Of a stretch of 40,768 bases of DNA, positions 16,013 through 24,199 are shown piece after piece (positions within the stretch are counted from its first letter, which is position 1; each line of letters opens with the position of its first letter). The translations under genes and the position numbers were made by a program. The notes beneath the pieces were generated by a model that worked only from the letters and a program-made list of their open reading frames with translations, was not told the origin of the DNA and did no database searches. The stretch comes from an uncultured Lachnospiraceae bacterium (GTDB lineage Bacteria > Bacillota > Clostridia > Lachnospirales > Lachnospiraceae). The stretch lies in the NCBI GenBank assembly GCA_934320895.1, contig CAKRFY010000024.1, positions 1-40,768 of the forward strand, read 5' to 3'.

Positions 16013-16459
16013 ATGAAAAACGATGAGTTGGACAATATTGACAAAATGATAATAACGATGCTTCAGGAGAATGCGAGAATGTCGTTAAAGGATATAGCAC
16101 AAAAAGTTTATCTGTCGTCACCTGCTGTGTCAGCTAGAATTGATAATCTAGTACAGAGTGGATATATAGAGGGGTTTCATGCAAGAATAAATCCAATAAA
16201 GTTAGGATATCATATAAAGGCGTTTATCAACCTTGAGGTGTCACCAATCGACAAAAAAGATTTTTATCCATATATAAATAGCTGCAAAAATGTTGTAGAA
16301 TGTAATTGTGTAACAGGTGATTATTCAATGCTTCTTGAAGTTCTGTTTCCAAGTACAGATGAACTGGATCAATTTATTGGTGAATTACAGAAATATGGCA
16401 GAACAAAGACACTTATAGTGTTTTCAACATGTGTAGAGTACCGGGGACTTCAGATGTAA
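16013..16459 (+). CDS. Lrp/AsnC-family transcriptional regulator
   Basis: The product is 148 aa. The N-terminal winged helix includes DNIDKMIITMLQENARMSLKDIAQKVYLSSPAVSARI, the classic AsnC-type helix-turn-helix, and the C-terminal half matches the RAM ligand-binding and oligomerisation domain. I place the start at ATG 16013 because GGAGG (16003-16007) lies five bases before it; an in-frame ATG at 16001 would put that GGAGG inside the coding region. Such regulators usually sense amino acids. Only 16 bases separate it from the hybrid kinase gene, so the two are co-transcribed, an unusual pairing. The TGTCA-type repeats upstream are candidate binding sites. Confidence 0.88.
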   Translation: MKNDELDNIDKMIITMLQENARMSLKDIAQKVYLSSPAVSARIDNLVQSGYIEGFHARINPIKLGYHIKAFINLEVSPIDKKDFYPYINSCKNVVECNCVTGDYSMLLEVLFPSTDELDQFIGELQKYGRTKTLIVFSTCVEYRGLQM

Positions 16460-16475
16460 CAATGGAGGGGAAAAT

Positions 16476-18428
16476 TTGGAATTTACAAAAGCGTTTGACA
16501 ATATGCCTATGGGGGTGTTGGTAGTCAGACGAGATTTGGAGAAAAATGGTGGTTTTGAGGAAGTTTATCTAAACGATGCACTTAAAAATAAGGAAAAGCT
16601 GGTAGATAAGGCTGACAAAGGTATTCTTTTTAATCTTTTTAGTGACAGATATGAACAATTGAAACAGGTGATCAGGGATATTTTTGAAGAAAAAAAGAAA
16701 ACAGAAGTGATTTCTTCATATAATATGCATCTTGGAGGTTACTTTTCAACAGAGTTTTATCTTGCAGGAGATAAAAATTATTGCATATGTGTGTTTAGGG
16801 AAGAAATGGAACTTATTGGCAGCAGAAATATTCTTGAGGCTGTTAAAGATGTATTTTATGTGGTTTCCATATGTAATATGAGAGATGACAGTATTTATAT
16901 TTTTGAACAGATGCGTGGAAATGAACATTCTATATGTCAGATGACAAATTATACGCAGTATGTATCGCAGATTACAGAAAAGATAATATCAAAGGAATAT
17001 ATGGAAGATGTAGTTAAATTTATGGATAAAGATAATATCAGAAAAATCCTTTCAAAAGAAAAGAAAATGGTTTCTTTTGAATATAAGAGATATATAAATT
17101 CTGAGCATAAACTATTATGGAGTCGTATGAGTTTTATATGGCTTAATGCTGACGATACAGGCAAGGTCAGAGAATGTGTCATGACGGTCAAAGATATTCA
17201 TGAGGAAAAGATAAAGGAGATTATGGAAAATAAATCTCTAAGATGTGCATATGATGTTTCCAGGGTGGCAAATGAATCGAAAAATGCATTTCTTCGTCAT
17301 ATGGGACAGCATATGAAAATGCCCGTCAATTATATCATTGGGGTAACTGATATGTTGAGCATTTCAAAAAGGTATTATGATGATAATAAGGTTTATATAG
17401 AAAAAATAAGGGAAGCATCTGATGAATTGCTTGAAAACATAAATAAGATTGTGGATGTAAGTAGGATAGAGGCGGGTGATATAGAGTTTTTGTTTGAAAG
17501 GATATCTATAAAAGAACTTTTAAAAGAGATTATAGATGAAATGAAAAATTATATATTAGAGAGGGGACACATTATTAATGTAAATTTGGATAAAATTGTA
17601 CATGATCATGTATTTATTGATAAAATGAGACTAAAGCAGGTGATAAGAAATATTTTATTAAATGCAGTTCAATACACAGAACATGGCGGAAAAATAAATA
17701 TTACCGTTGTTGAGAGCAGACAGAGATTTGGAGAACTTTTTATATATAGATTTATTATAGAAGATAATGGACCGGGAATAGAGAAAGAGATTATTGATAA
17801 TGCGATAAAAAGCATTTCATTAGGGGCGTGCAGCCGATCAAAGAAATTTGGAGTTGGTCTGGGATTGTGGATTTCAAATAATATTATAAGGGTTTTGAAT
17901 GGTGAATGGAAAATAGAGAGTGATAAAGGTGTTGGAACTAAGTGTACGGTGAGTGTGCCTATATCAACAGATAAAAATTATTTTCAGGATGAGTTAAGTT
18001 CAATGGATGATAATATTATATCTGAAATAGGTCAGAAAATTAAAAGTGATATAAAAAGAATTTTGATAGTTCAAAATTTAATAACATCTAAAAATAAATT
18101 AAGACAGAAGCTGATATGTCTTGGTTTTTCTGTAGAAAGTGCTTCGACCGGGAAAGAGGCATTGGATATGTATAAGGAAAAGGAAGCAGGATATTATTCT
18201 GCAATAATAACAGATACACAGCTTCCAGAGATGAGTGGATATGATCTTGCTCTTGAAATAAGAAAATATGAGAAAGACAGTGGCAAGTACCTTCCTATAA
18301 TAGCTATGTCAAAGTTAGAATGTTTTGAAAATAATATTTATTCGAAAGGTATGGGGCTGACACTGCAGATTGATAAAGAGGCAGATATATCTGTTCTGAG
18401 GGCTGCACTTGATAAAGTAAATATATAA
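16476..18428 (+). CDS. Hybrid histidine kinase with atypical receiver domain
   Basis: The product is 650 aa, starting at TTG 16476 with GGAGGGG five bases upstream; no suitable ATG is nearby. Residues 1-240 look like two PAS-like sensory regions without membrane segments, so the kinase is probably cytoplasmic. The H box is FLRHMGQHMKMPVNYIIG with His279. The ATPase part has the N box NILLNAVQYTEHGG, EDNGPGIE and GLGLWISNNII. A C-terminal receiver (about 527-650) keeps the phosphoacceptor Asp580 and the conserved Lys634. The acidic metal-binding pair at its start is replaced by Gln533-Asn534, so phosphorylation may be impaired. It lies in an operon behind an Lrp-type regulator, and no separate output regulator is adjacent. 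Confidence 0.88.
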   Translation: MEFTKAFDNMPMGVLVVRRDLEKNGGFEEVYLNDALKNKEKLVDKADKGILFNLFSDRYEQLKQVIRDIFEEKKKTEVISSYNMHLGGYFSTEFYLAGDKNYCICVFREEMELIGSRNILEAVKDVFYVVSICNMRDDSIYIFEQMRGNEHSICQMTNYTQYVSQITEKIISKEYMEDVVKFMDKDNIRKILSKEKKMVSFEYKRYINSEHKLLWSRMSFIWLNADDTGKVRECVMTVKDIHEEKIKEIMENKSLRCAYDVSRVANESKNAFLRHMGQHMKMPVNYIIGVTDMLSISKRYYDDNKVYIEKIREASDELLENINKIVDVSRIEAGDIEFLFERISIKELLKEIIDEMKNYILERGHIINVNLDKIVHDHVFIDKMRLKQVIRNILLNAVQYTEHGGKINITVVESRQRFGELFIYRFIIEDNGPGIEKEIIDNAIKSISLGACSRSKKFGVGLGLWISNNIIRVLNGEWKIESDKGVGTKCTVSVPISTDKNYFQDELSSMDDNIISEIGQKIKSDIKRILIVQNLITSKNKLRQKLICLGFSVESASTGKEALDMYKEKEAGYYSAIITDTQLPEMSGYDLALEIRKYEKDSGKYLPIIAMSKLECFENNIYSKGMGLTLQIDKEADISVLRAALDKVNI

Positions 18429-18433
18429 AAATG

Positions 18434-18474
18434 GGTTGTCGTATTAATGATTAAGAATCGTTAATGCGACAACC
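18434..18474 (-). terminator. Terminator of perR, shared convergent stem
   Basis: GGTTGTCGTATTAA (18434-18447) pairs with TTAATGCGACAACC (18461-18474), with one G-U pair. On the minus strand the stem is followed by a T-run (CATTTTTATA), fitting perR. The plus-strand side lacks a T-run. Confidence 0.7.
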
Positions 18475-18511
18475 TTACTGTTCAATTATTAATTATTCGT
18501 TGTACCAGCGT

Positions 18512-18913
18512 TTAGATATTCGTATTATTTTTTAAACAACATTCTTCGCAAAGTCCGTGAAATAGGACTGTGTGTCCTTCTATCTTGCCTGAAAAATTTG
18601 CATTAGCAATAATATCAATATGGTTTATGGAATCCATTTCAATATCTAATAACTTTTTGCATGACCTACAGAAAAAATGGTTGTGGGGAACAGGGTTCCC
18701 ATCAAAATGTACAAAGCCATCACCACAATCAATCTGAATAGCTTCGCCATGCTCTACAAGAAAATTTAAATTTCTATAAACAGTGCCGAGGCTTATATTA
18801 GGAAATATTTTTTGTATATTTGAGTAAACTGTATCCGCTGTCGGATGACAGGTAACAGACTTTAAATAATCTTTGATGGCCTCACGCTGTTTGCTATAAC
18901 GAATCGCAGACAT
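18512..18913 (-). CDS. perR: Fur-family peroxide regulator PerR
   Basis: The product is 133 aa. The start at 18913 has GGAG nine bases upstream; an 18-codon N-terminal extension to 18967 is in frame but lacks a site. The winged helix includes HPTADTVYSNI and SLGTVYRNLNFL. The Fe/Mn site region is HFDGNPVPHNHFFC, and two CxxC pairs (CRSC and CEEC) would hold structural zinc. PerR represses peroxide-defence genes until metal-catalysed oxidation inactivates it. The nearby reverse rubrerythrin gene and a matching operator at both promoters favour PerR over Fur or Zur. Confidence 0.88.
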   Translation of the reverse strand: MSAIRYSKQREAIKDYLKSVTCHPTADTVYSNIQKIFPNISLGTVYRNLNFLVEHGEAIQIDCGDGFVHFDGNPVPHNHFFCRSCKKLLDIEMDSINHIDIIANANFSGKIEGHTVLFHGLCEECCLKNNTNI

Positions 18914-18964
18914 AAAAATCACTCCTATATAATAGTTTAAAATAAAAGGTTTTTGGGTGATAAA

Positions 18965-18979
18965 CAATAATAATTACTA
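18965..18979 (-). promoter_or_regulatory. PerR box at the perR promoter
   Basis: Read on the minus strand the site is TAGTAATTATTATTG. It matches the rbr site (TAGTAATTGTTACTG) at 13 of 15 positions and the Bacillus PerR consensus TTATAATTATTATAA at 11 of 15. It sits just downstream of the predicted start point, suited to autorepression. Confidence 0.7.
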
Positions 18980-18988
18980 CTATGTTAT

Positions 18989-19017
18989 AGTATAACAATA
19001 AAATAGCAGGATGTCAA
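18989..19017 (-). promoter_or_regulatory. Sigma-A promoter of perR
   Basis: On the minus strand: TTGACA (19017-19012), a 17-bp spacer, and TATACT (18994-18989). The -35 and spacing are consensus. It is followed by the PerR box and then the perR ribosome site. Confidence 0.8.
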
Positions 19018-19098
19018 AGAATTATGTTACAAGTAATGGTGAAAAGTAGAAAAGTATTGTATAATGTAGATAATAAAACAATGTTTTAACACAATCAG

Positions 19099-19132
19099 GT
19101 AGCAAAGCGGATTGCGAATACCCGCTCGACTA
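19099..19132 (+). repeat. Dispersed hairpin element, copy 2
   Basis: TAG (19100-19102) pairs with CTA (19130-19132) and AGCGG (19106-19110) with CCGCT (19122-19126), around loop ATTGCGAATAC. It is the same length as the copy at 1814-1848. It lies in the leader of the HD-GYP gene, about 60 bases before its start. A TATAAT at 19060-19065 could be the -10 of this transcript. Confidence 0.55.
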
Positions 19133-19191
19133 AGATTTTGCCAAAAGGATAATTTTTACAAAAGTATATAAGTAATAGAAGGAGAAAAGGC

Positions 19192-20253
19192 ATGGCACAG
19201 ATGCGTATTCGTTTGAACAGATTGAAAAGCGGAATGATTATAAAAGACAATATCTATTCAAAAACGGGGACATTTTTGATAGGCTCAGGAACGGTTGTTA
19301 CTCAGGATATTATTTCGTTGCTGACAAAACACTTTATAGATTTTGTAAATGTTGAGTATAGTGTTGAAGGGGAAAGTGAACAGGAAGTAAGTAAGATAAC
19401 ACCTGAACAGGAGAAGGCATTTAATGAAGGGTTTCATATAGCAGAGGAGACAGTGTCGAAAAATCTTAAAGCAATTGTATCTAATGATAAAGATATAAAT
19501 GTAAATGAACTGCTTGACTCACTGAATGAGGTAGTTACTAAAGCCAATAGTACAGTAAATCTATGTGTACTGTTATCTAAGATGAAAGAAAATGCGGCAG
19601 GGCTTTATACACATTCGGTTAATGTCGCGCTGTGGGGACAGGTTCTTGCAGAGTGGCTTGGATACAGAGAGGAAATGAAAGAGAGGGTTGCTATTGCCGG
19701 TATTTTACATGATATAGGAATATTAAAGTTTGCACAAAATGAACTGTCAGATTTTTCTTTTCATAAAGAACTTGAGGCAGGTTCTTTCTCAAAACATACA
19801 ATGTATGGCTATGAATTGGTAAAAAATAAAGATTTGGATCAGAGTATTAAGCAGGCAATTCTTACACATCATGAACATGCTGATGGTTCAGGATTTCCAC
19901 TTGGTGTTGACAGCAGAAGTATCAATCCAATAGCGAAGGTTGTTGCAATTGCTGATGTATACGATACACTGCTTATGAGAGAGCCAGGATTTAGAAAGCT
20001 TTCTCCATTTGAGGTACTTATGCAGTTAAGTGAGGTTCAAGGGAAAAATTATGATCCGGCGTCACTTCTTACATTTACATCCAGACTTGCACAGACATTT
20101 GTTCAGTGCAGAGTAAGATTGAATAATGGCAAGGAAGGAAAAATAATATTGTTTAATAAATATGATGTTTTAAGACCACTTGTCCAAATTGGAACAGGTT
20201 TTGTGGATCTTGCATTGAGAAAAGATCTGCGTATAATTGAGTTGTTAGATTGA
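19192..20253 (+). CDS. HD-GYP domain protein, probable c-di-GMP phosphodiesterase
   Basis: The product is 353 aa. An N-terminal region of about 125 residues precedes the HD-GYP domain. Metal and catalytic residues visible are His141 (THSVNVA), His173-Asp174 followed by GxLK (HDIGILK), His202, and His226-His227 with ADGSGFP; GFP replaces the usual GYP. These fit hydrolysis of cyclic di-GMP, although some HD-GYP proteins have other targets. The C-terminal 80 residues form a small beta-rich extension. There are no membrane segments, so it is cytoplasmic. GGAG lies before the ATG. It is a single gene, ending at a bidirectional terminator shared with rubrerythrin. Confidence 0.85.
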   Translation: MAQMRIRLNRLKSGMIIKDNIYSKTGTFLIGSGTVVTQDIISLLTKHFIDFVNVEYSVEGESEQEVSKITPEQEKAFNEGFHIAEETVSKNLKAIVSNDKDINVNELLDSLNEVVTKANSTVNLCVLLSKMKENAAGLYTHSVNVALWGQVLAEWLGYREEMKERVAIAGILHDIGILKFAQNELSDFSFHKELEAGSFSKHTMYGYELVKNKDLDQSIKQAILTHHEHADGSGFPLGVDSRSINPIAKVVAIADVYDTLLMREPGFRKLSPFEVLMQLSEVQGKNYDPASLLTFTSRLAQTFVQCRVRLNNGKEGKIILFNKYDVLRPLVQIGTGFVDLALRKDLRIIELLD

Positions 20254-20317
20254 TATCAAATATATAAAAGATTGGTGGGTATTTACTTTTTATTACTTCT
20301 TGCTTGTAGCATACAAA

Positions 20318-20359
20318 AAGAGGCTGTCATATGAAGCACTATTCATGCGACAGCCTCTT
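20318..20359. terminator. Bidirectional terminator between HD-GYP and rbr
   Basis: A perfect 11-bp stem AAGAGGCTGTC (20318-20328) with GACAGCCTCTT (20349-20359) encloses ATGAA/TTCAT. It has an A-run on the left (a T-run for the minus strand) and TT followed by AT-rich sequence on the right. Confidence 0.85.
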
Positions 20360-20386
20360 AAATTATTGTTTTATGCAGTTTTATGA

Positions 20387-20932
20387 CTATCCAAAGTATC
20401 TTTCAAGTAAGCCCTTAAATGCCTTACCATGTCTTGCTTCATCCCTAGCCATTTCATGTACTGTATCGTGGATGGCATCAAGTCCGAGCTCTTTGGCTTT
20501 CTTAGCAAGAGCCATCTTTCCGGCAGTAGCTCCACATTCTGCATCTACACGCATTTCAAGATTCTTCTTTGTGCTGTCTGTGACAACTTCACCAAGAAGC
20601 TCTGCAAATTTAGCAGCATGCTCTGCTTCTTCATAGGCTGCTTTTTCCCAATAAAGTCCAATTTCAGGGTATCCTTCACGATGAGCAACTCTTGCCATAG
20701 CGAGGTACATACCTACTTCTGAACATTCGCCATTGAAATTGTCTCTGAGTCCCTGGAGAACTTCTTCATCAACGCCCTGTGCTATACCTACAACATGTTC
20801 TGCAGCCCATGTAAGTTCGCCTTCTTCCTGTTTGTTGAACTTATCAGCAGAAACACCACACTGTGGACATTTCTCAGGAGCTGTCTCTCCTTCATAAACA
20901 TAACCGCATACTGAACATACCCATTTAGCCAT
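20387..20932 (-). CDS. rbr: Reverse rubrerythrin (rubredoxin domain first)
   Basis: The product is 181 aa. The order is inverted relative to classical rubrerythrin: an N-terminal rubredoxin-like FeS4 domain with CSVCGY (Cys6, Cys9) and CPQCG (Cys22, Cys25), then a four-helix di-iron domain. Iron ligands are visible in [25 protein letters not shown] and [11 protein letters not shown]. In Clostridium such proteins reduce hydrogen peroxide (and oxygen) with electrons from NADH, and are strongly induced by oxygen through loss of PerR. A PerR box lies just after the promoter here. AAAGGAG precedes the ATG. It is monocistronic, between two clear signals. Confidence 0.92.
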   Translation of the reverse strand: MAKWVCSVCGYVYEGETAPEKCPQCGVSADKFNKQEEGELTWAAEHVVGIAQGVDEEVLQGLRDNFNGECSEVGMYLAMARVAHREGYPEIGLYWEKAAYEEAEHAAKFAELLGEVVTDSTKKNLEMRVDAECGATAGKMALAKKAKELGLDAIHDTVHEMARDEARHGKAFKGLLERYFG

Positions 20933-21004
20933 AATAATAATCTCCTTTTCTTAAAAATTTATTGTTTGATTTTTGTTATAAAAATATTTTGTTTGTTGTT
21001 TAAA

Positions 21005-21019
21005 TAGTAATTGTTACTG
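21005..21019 (-). promoter_or_regulatory. PerR box at the rbr promoter
   Basis: TAGTAATTGTTACTG, near-palindromic (AGTAA-TTG-TTACT), lies about 12 bases downstream of the -10 hexamer, so it overlaps or follows the start point. It matches the perR site at 13 of 15 positions. Confidence 0.7.
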
Positions 21020-21031
21020 TTTATGTTTTGT

Positions 21032-21060
21032 ATATTATCATTTATTATTTGCTTTGTCAA
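21032..21060 (-). promoter_or_regulatory. Sigma-A promoter of rbr
   Basis: On the minus strand: TTGACA (21060-21055), a 17-bp spacer, and TAATAT (21037-21032). The predicted start near 21025 gives a leader of about 90 bases. Confidence 0.8.
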
Positions 21061-21325
21061 CATAAAAAATACATTTTTTTTAAAAGCAACGGAAAAATGC
21101 TGTTTAATGGTGAATATGTAGCAAAAATGTAAAAAAACAGTTGAGACAAGGAGTTATAAAGGAGGTTTATATAATTATTGGAAAGTGAACTGAGCAATTC
21201 ATAAAAAACATATATTAAATTATTGGTGAGAAAAACTGGATATAGATAAAAAAGTTAGATATGGCTAATAACAGTAATAAATATCGTTAAGAAAAGCGAT
21301 AGTATAATTTTGAAAAAACATCTAC
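21061..21325. other. Intergenic region with no recognised feature
   Basis: AT-rich DNA upstream of rbr (minus) and of the ClC gene (plus). A GGAGG at 21161-21165 is not followed by a credible open frame. No riboswitch fold was recognised before the channel gene. Confidence 0.4.
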
Positions 21326-21402
21326 GATTCTAATCCCCATTTCTGCACATGTTTTTTGTGCATAGTGTGAAAAAGCTTGCATATATAGATTTTTCGCACT
21401 AT
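21326..21402 (-). repeat. Dispersed hairpin repeat, copy 2 (inverted)
   Basis: The 23-bp block at 21338-21360 is the exact reverse complement of 5666-5688. Beside it a hairpin pairs ATAGTGTGAAAAA (21362-21374) with TTTTTCGCACTAT (21390-21402), one G-U pair. Read on the minus strand, the order hairpin-block-GGGGATTA is the same as in copy 1. Confidence 0.7.
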
Positions 21403-21481
21403 TATACTTATTAAGTGATAATGATTAACGACCCTTGGGGATTATATAAAGAATAGTATAAAAAAGAGGATGACAAATGCA

Positions 21482-22750
21482 ATGAAAAAGTATCAAATGA
21501 TAAAGTTTTATATATCAAGAATTTACAAAAATATCTATAGGTTTATGAGATGGGGGATATTTTCAGCAATAGTAGGGGTCGTTGTTGGCTCATTCAGTAC
21601 ATTGTTTGCCTATTGTTTGAGAGTTGTAACAGAAATAAGGACACAGCATCCGGAGATAATATTTGCTCTGCCGCTTGGCGGAGTAGTTATAGTTGCTCTT
21701 TATGGAATTTTTAAATATAGGAATGATAAGGGTACAAACCTTGTGTTGTCTACTATTCATGCTGAAACAGAGATACCATTCAGGATGGCTCCGCTTATTT
21801 TTGTTTCTACAATAATAACTCATTTTTTTGGTGGTTCAGCAGGTCGAGAGGGAGCAGCATTACAGCTTGGTGGAAGTATTGGCAATCAGCTTGGAAGATT
21901 GTTTAGATTTGACGAAAAAGACAGACGCATTGTTGTTATGTGCGGTATGAGTGCCGCATTTTCGGCAATATTTGGAACTCCTATTGCTGCATCAATATTT
22001 TCAATGGAAGTAGTCAGTGTGGGGGTTATGTATTATGCAGCTCTTGTTCCATGTGTGTTTGCAGCGCTGATCGCATCTAAGTTTGCAACACATATGGGTA
22101 TAGGGCCTAATACATTTAATATTTCACATATACCACAGTTTCAGTTAATACCCAGCATAAAAGTAATAATTCTTGCAATGTGTTGTGCAGCACTTAGTGT
22201 TTTGTTTTGTGTTGTTCTTCATGGACTGGGTGATATATACAGGGATAAGATAAAAAATCCATATATAAGGATAGTTTTCTCAAGTATTGTTATTATAATT
22301 TTAACAGTTATTTTACATACAGACGATTATATGGGGGCGGGTGTACCTGTTATTGTCAGAGCAATACATGGAAATGTAAAACCAATGGCATTTATATGGA
22401 AAATAATCTTCACTGCCCTTACGCTTGAGGCGGGATTTAAGGGTGGAGAGATAGTTCCATCATTTTTTATAGGAGCAACCTTTGGTTGTCTGTTTGGTCA
22501 TATCATAGGAATATCACCGTCACTTTGTGCAGCTGTTGGAATGATGGCCGTATTTTGCGGCGTGACTAACTGCCCAATAACATCAATGCTTATTGCTTTT
22601 GAACTTTTTGGATATGAAGCGGTTCCGTTCTTTCTTATAGCTATAAGTGTAAGTTATCTGTTGTCAGGGTATTACGGTTTGTATCATGATCAGACTATAG
22701 TTTATTCTAAATATAAGGCAGAATATATAAATAGAAAGGCAAGGGAGTAA
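21482..22750 (+). CDS. ClC-family chloride channel or antiporter
   Basis: The product is 422 aa with about ten membrane-spanning or re-entrant helices. The selectivity-filter helix is GGSAGREGAALQLGGSIGNQ, with GREGA in place of the common GREGP. A second signature FKGGEIVPSFFIGATFG occurs near residue 325. The segment GVTNCPITSMLIAFELFG near the C terminus is also typical. A glutamate in GREG is the gating/proton residue of exchangers. Substrate (chloride, fluoride or other anion) is not decided. I chose ATG 21482 because AGAGG (21465-21469) abuts the upstream in-frame ATG at 21470, leaving no spacing there. It is a single gene after the inverted hairpin repeat. Confidence 0.88.
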   Translation: MKKYQMIKFYISRIYKNIYRFMRWGIFSAIVGVVVGSFSTLFAYCLRVVTEIRTQHPEIIFALPLGGVVIVALYGIFKYRNDKGTNLVLSTIHAETEIPFRMAPLIFVSTIITHFFGGSAGREGAALQLGGSIGNQLGRLFRFDEKDRRIVVMCGMSAAFSAIFGTPIAASIFSMEVVSVGVMYYAALVPCVFAALIASKFATHMGIGPNTFNISHIPQFQLIPSIKVIILAMCCAALSVLFCVVLHGLGDIYRDKIKNPYIRIVFSSIVIIILTVILHTDDYMGAGVPVIVRAIHGNVKPMAFIWKIIFTALTLEAGFKGGEIVPSFFIGATFGCLFGHIIGISPSLCAAVGMMAVFCGVTNCPITSMLIAFELFGYEAVPFFLIAISVSYLLSGYYGLYHDQTIVYSKYKAEYINRKARE

Positions 22751-22780
22751 CAAGATATTGAGTAAAATATAAAAAAATGC

Positions 22781-22810
22781 TTGACATGTATACTTATATT
22801 GTAGTAATAT
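22781..22810 (+). promoter_or_regulatory. Sigma-A promoter of the rplJ-rplL operon
   Basis: TTGACA (22781-22786), an 18-bp spacer, and TAATAT (22805-22810). The start would be near 22817, just before the L10 leader. Confidence 0.75.
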
Positions 22811-22831
22811 TGTATTTGTTCTGTGAATTGC

Positions 22832-22960
22832 AGGACACACTGCCGTAGACAGTAGGTGCCGGTTAACCGGTGTAAGTACAAACGCCTACCGAGGAAGATG
22901 AATTTCGATATGAATTATTTTCACCTCGTTCGGCTGGATTTATACGACGAGGTTTTTTAT
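22832..22960 (+). ncRNA. Ribosomal protein L10 leader with attenuator
   Basis: The leader carries the conserved L10-binding elements, including AGACAGTAGGTGCC and CGCCTACCGAGGAAGA. It ends in a terminator hairpin: CCTCGT (22924-22929) with ACGAGG (22947-22952) plus TTTTTT. In this RNA family, free L10(L12) complex binds the leader and represses expression of the operon. The position directly before rplJ agrees. The 5' edge is approximate. Confidence 0.85.
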
Positions 22961-23063
22961 TTTGACTAAAAGTGATTATTTTTTATAATTGACTTTTTGG
23001 ACAAATTATATTGTCTGTCTGCAGTGGATATTATGGGGAGAACCCAGGAAAGGAGATTTACTC

Positions 23064-23564
23064 ATGGCAAAAGTTGAGATCAAACAGCCTATAGTTGATG
23101 AGATTAAGGCAAAGGTTGAAGGTGCTGCAACTGTTGTACTTGTAGACTATCGTGGACTTACAGTAGAGCAGGATACAAAGCTTCGTAAAGGACTTAGAGA
23201 GGCAGGATGTGAGTATAAAGTTTACAAGAACACACTTATGAAGCGTGCTTTTGAAGGAACTGATTTTGCTCAGTTAGATGGTTTACTTGACGGACCATCT
23301 GCTATCGCTATTTCAAAAGAGGATGCAACAGCTCCTATCAGAATCCTTAACAATATTGCAAAGGAAGCTGAGGCACTTGAATTCAAGGGTGCAGTAGTAG
23401 AAGGAACATTCTACGATGTTGATGGTGTTAAATCACTTGCAAGCATCCCTTCAAGAGAGGAACTTATTTCCAAGTTACTTGGTTCTTTACAGTCACCTAT
23501 CACAAATCTTGCTCGTGTTCTTAATCAGATCGCTGAAAAGGGTGATGGAGCTGCAGAGGCTTAA
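23064..23564 (+). CDS. rplJ: 50S ribosomal protein L10
   Basis: The product is 166 aa, the normal L10 length. It begins MAKVEIKQPIVDEIKAK, with VVLVDYRGLTVEQDTKLRKGLREAGCEYKVYKNTLMKRA, the conserved rRNA-binding part. The C-terminal helix (from about residue 130) anchors L7/L12 dimers on the stalk base. The start at 23064 has AAGGAG eight bases upstream; an upstream in-frame extension to 22989 has no site and overlaps leader sequence. First gene of the rplJ-rplL operon behind the L10 leader. Confidence 0.96.
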   Translation: MAKVEIKQPIVDEIKAKVEGAATVVLVDYRGLTVEQDTKLRKGLREAGCEYKVYKNTLMKRAFEGTDFAQLDGLLDGPSAIAISKEDATAPIRILNNIAKEAEALEFKGAVVEGTFYDVDGVKSLASIPSREELISKLLGSLQSPITNLARVLNQIAEKGDGAAEA

Positions 23565-23637
23565 TTATTTGAATAGGGCATGAACGAACCGAATAAACGC
23601 CTGTGGAGATAGATCATGAAGTCGTAGAAGCAGGAAG

Positions 23638-23717
23638 CACATTGGTTTTAGACAATGTGTAGTTCAACGGAAGGAAAACGATGTTTTCCAAAAGAAACTA
23701 CATCAGTTAAACTGATG
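23638..23717 (+). ncRNA. Three-hairpin intercistronic RNA between rplJ and rplL
   Basis: CACATTG (23638-23644) pairs with CAATGTG (23653-23659). TGTAGTT (23658-23664) pairs with AACTACA (23696-23702), enclosing GGAAAAC-GAT-GTTTTCC (23673-23689). CATCAGT (23701-23707) pairs with ACTGATG (23711-23717). No T-run follows, so it is not a terminator. It might protect or process the mRNA so that rplL is made in excess. Confidence 0.6.
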
Positions 23718-23755
23718 CAACGAATAAAAAATATATTTATTATGGAGGTAATGAG

Positions 23756-24118
23756 ATGACAACTCAGGAATTTATAGATGCTATCAAAGGCATGACAGTT
23801 TTAGAATTAAACGATTTAGTAAAAGCTTGTGAGGAAGAATTTGGTGTTTCTGCAGCAGCAGGTGTTGTAGTTGCAGCAGCAGGTGCTGCTGATGGCGCTG
23901 CTGAGAAAGATGAGTTCGATGTAGAACTTACAGAAGTTGGACCAAATAAAGTTAAGGTTATCAAAGTTGTTCGTGAAGTAACAGGTTTAGGACTTAAGGA
24001 AGCTAAGGAAGTTGTTGACGGAGCTCCTAAGGTTGTTAAAGAAGGCGCTTCTAAGGAAGAGGCTGAGGACATTAAGGCTAAGATCGAAGCTGAAGGTGCT
24101 AAGGTTACACTTAAATAA
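23756..24118 (+). CDS. rplL: 50S ribosomal protein L7/L12
   Basis: The product is 120 aa. The N-terminal dimerisation domain is followed by an Ala/Gly-rich hinge (about residues 35-50). The C-terminal factor-binding domain contains [28 protein letters not shown]. It is the multicopy stalk protein that recruits translation factors. TGGAGG is the ribosome site. The gene is in the operon after rplJ, separated by 191 bases of structured RNA. Confidence 0.97.
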   Translation: MTTQEFIDAIKGMTVLELNDLVKACEEEFGVSAAAGVVVAAAGAADGAAEKDEFDVELTEVGPNKVKVIKVVREVTGLGLKEAKEVVDGAPKVVKEGASKEEAEDIKAKIEAEGAKVTLK

Positions 24119-24147
24119 TTTAATTCATATTTATTTGAATTTTAGAG

Positions 24148-24186
24148 AGTATCTCATCGGAGAAATCCGGTGGGGTACTTTTTTTA
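24148..24186 (+). terminator. Terminator of the rplJ-rplL operon
   Basis: AGTATCTCATCGGA (24148-24161) pairs with TCCGGTGGGGTACT (24166-24179) through several G-U pairs and a GAAA loop, then TTTTTT. Confidence 0.85.
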
Positions 24187-24199
24187 TCTTATAGGAAAA

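Noticed and set aside
21061..21481. Fluoride riboswitch before the ClC channel gene
   Set aside because: I looked for the conserved core and pseudoknot arms and found none, so a fluoride role is not supported.
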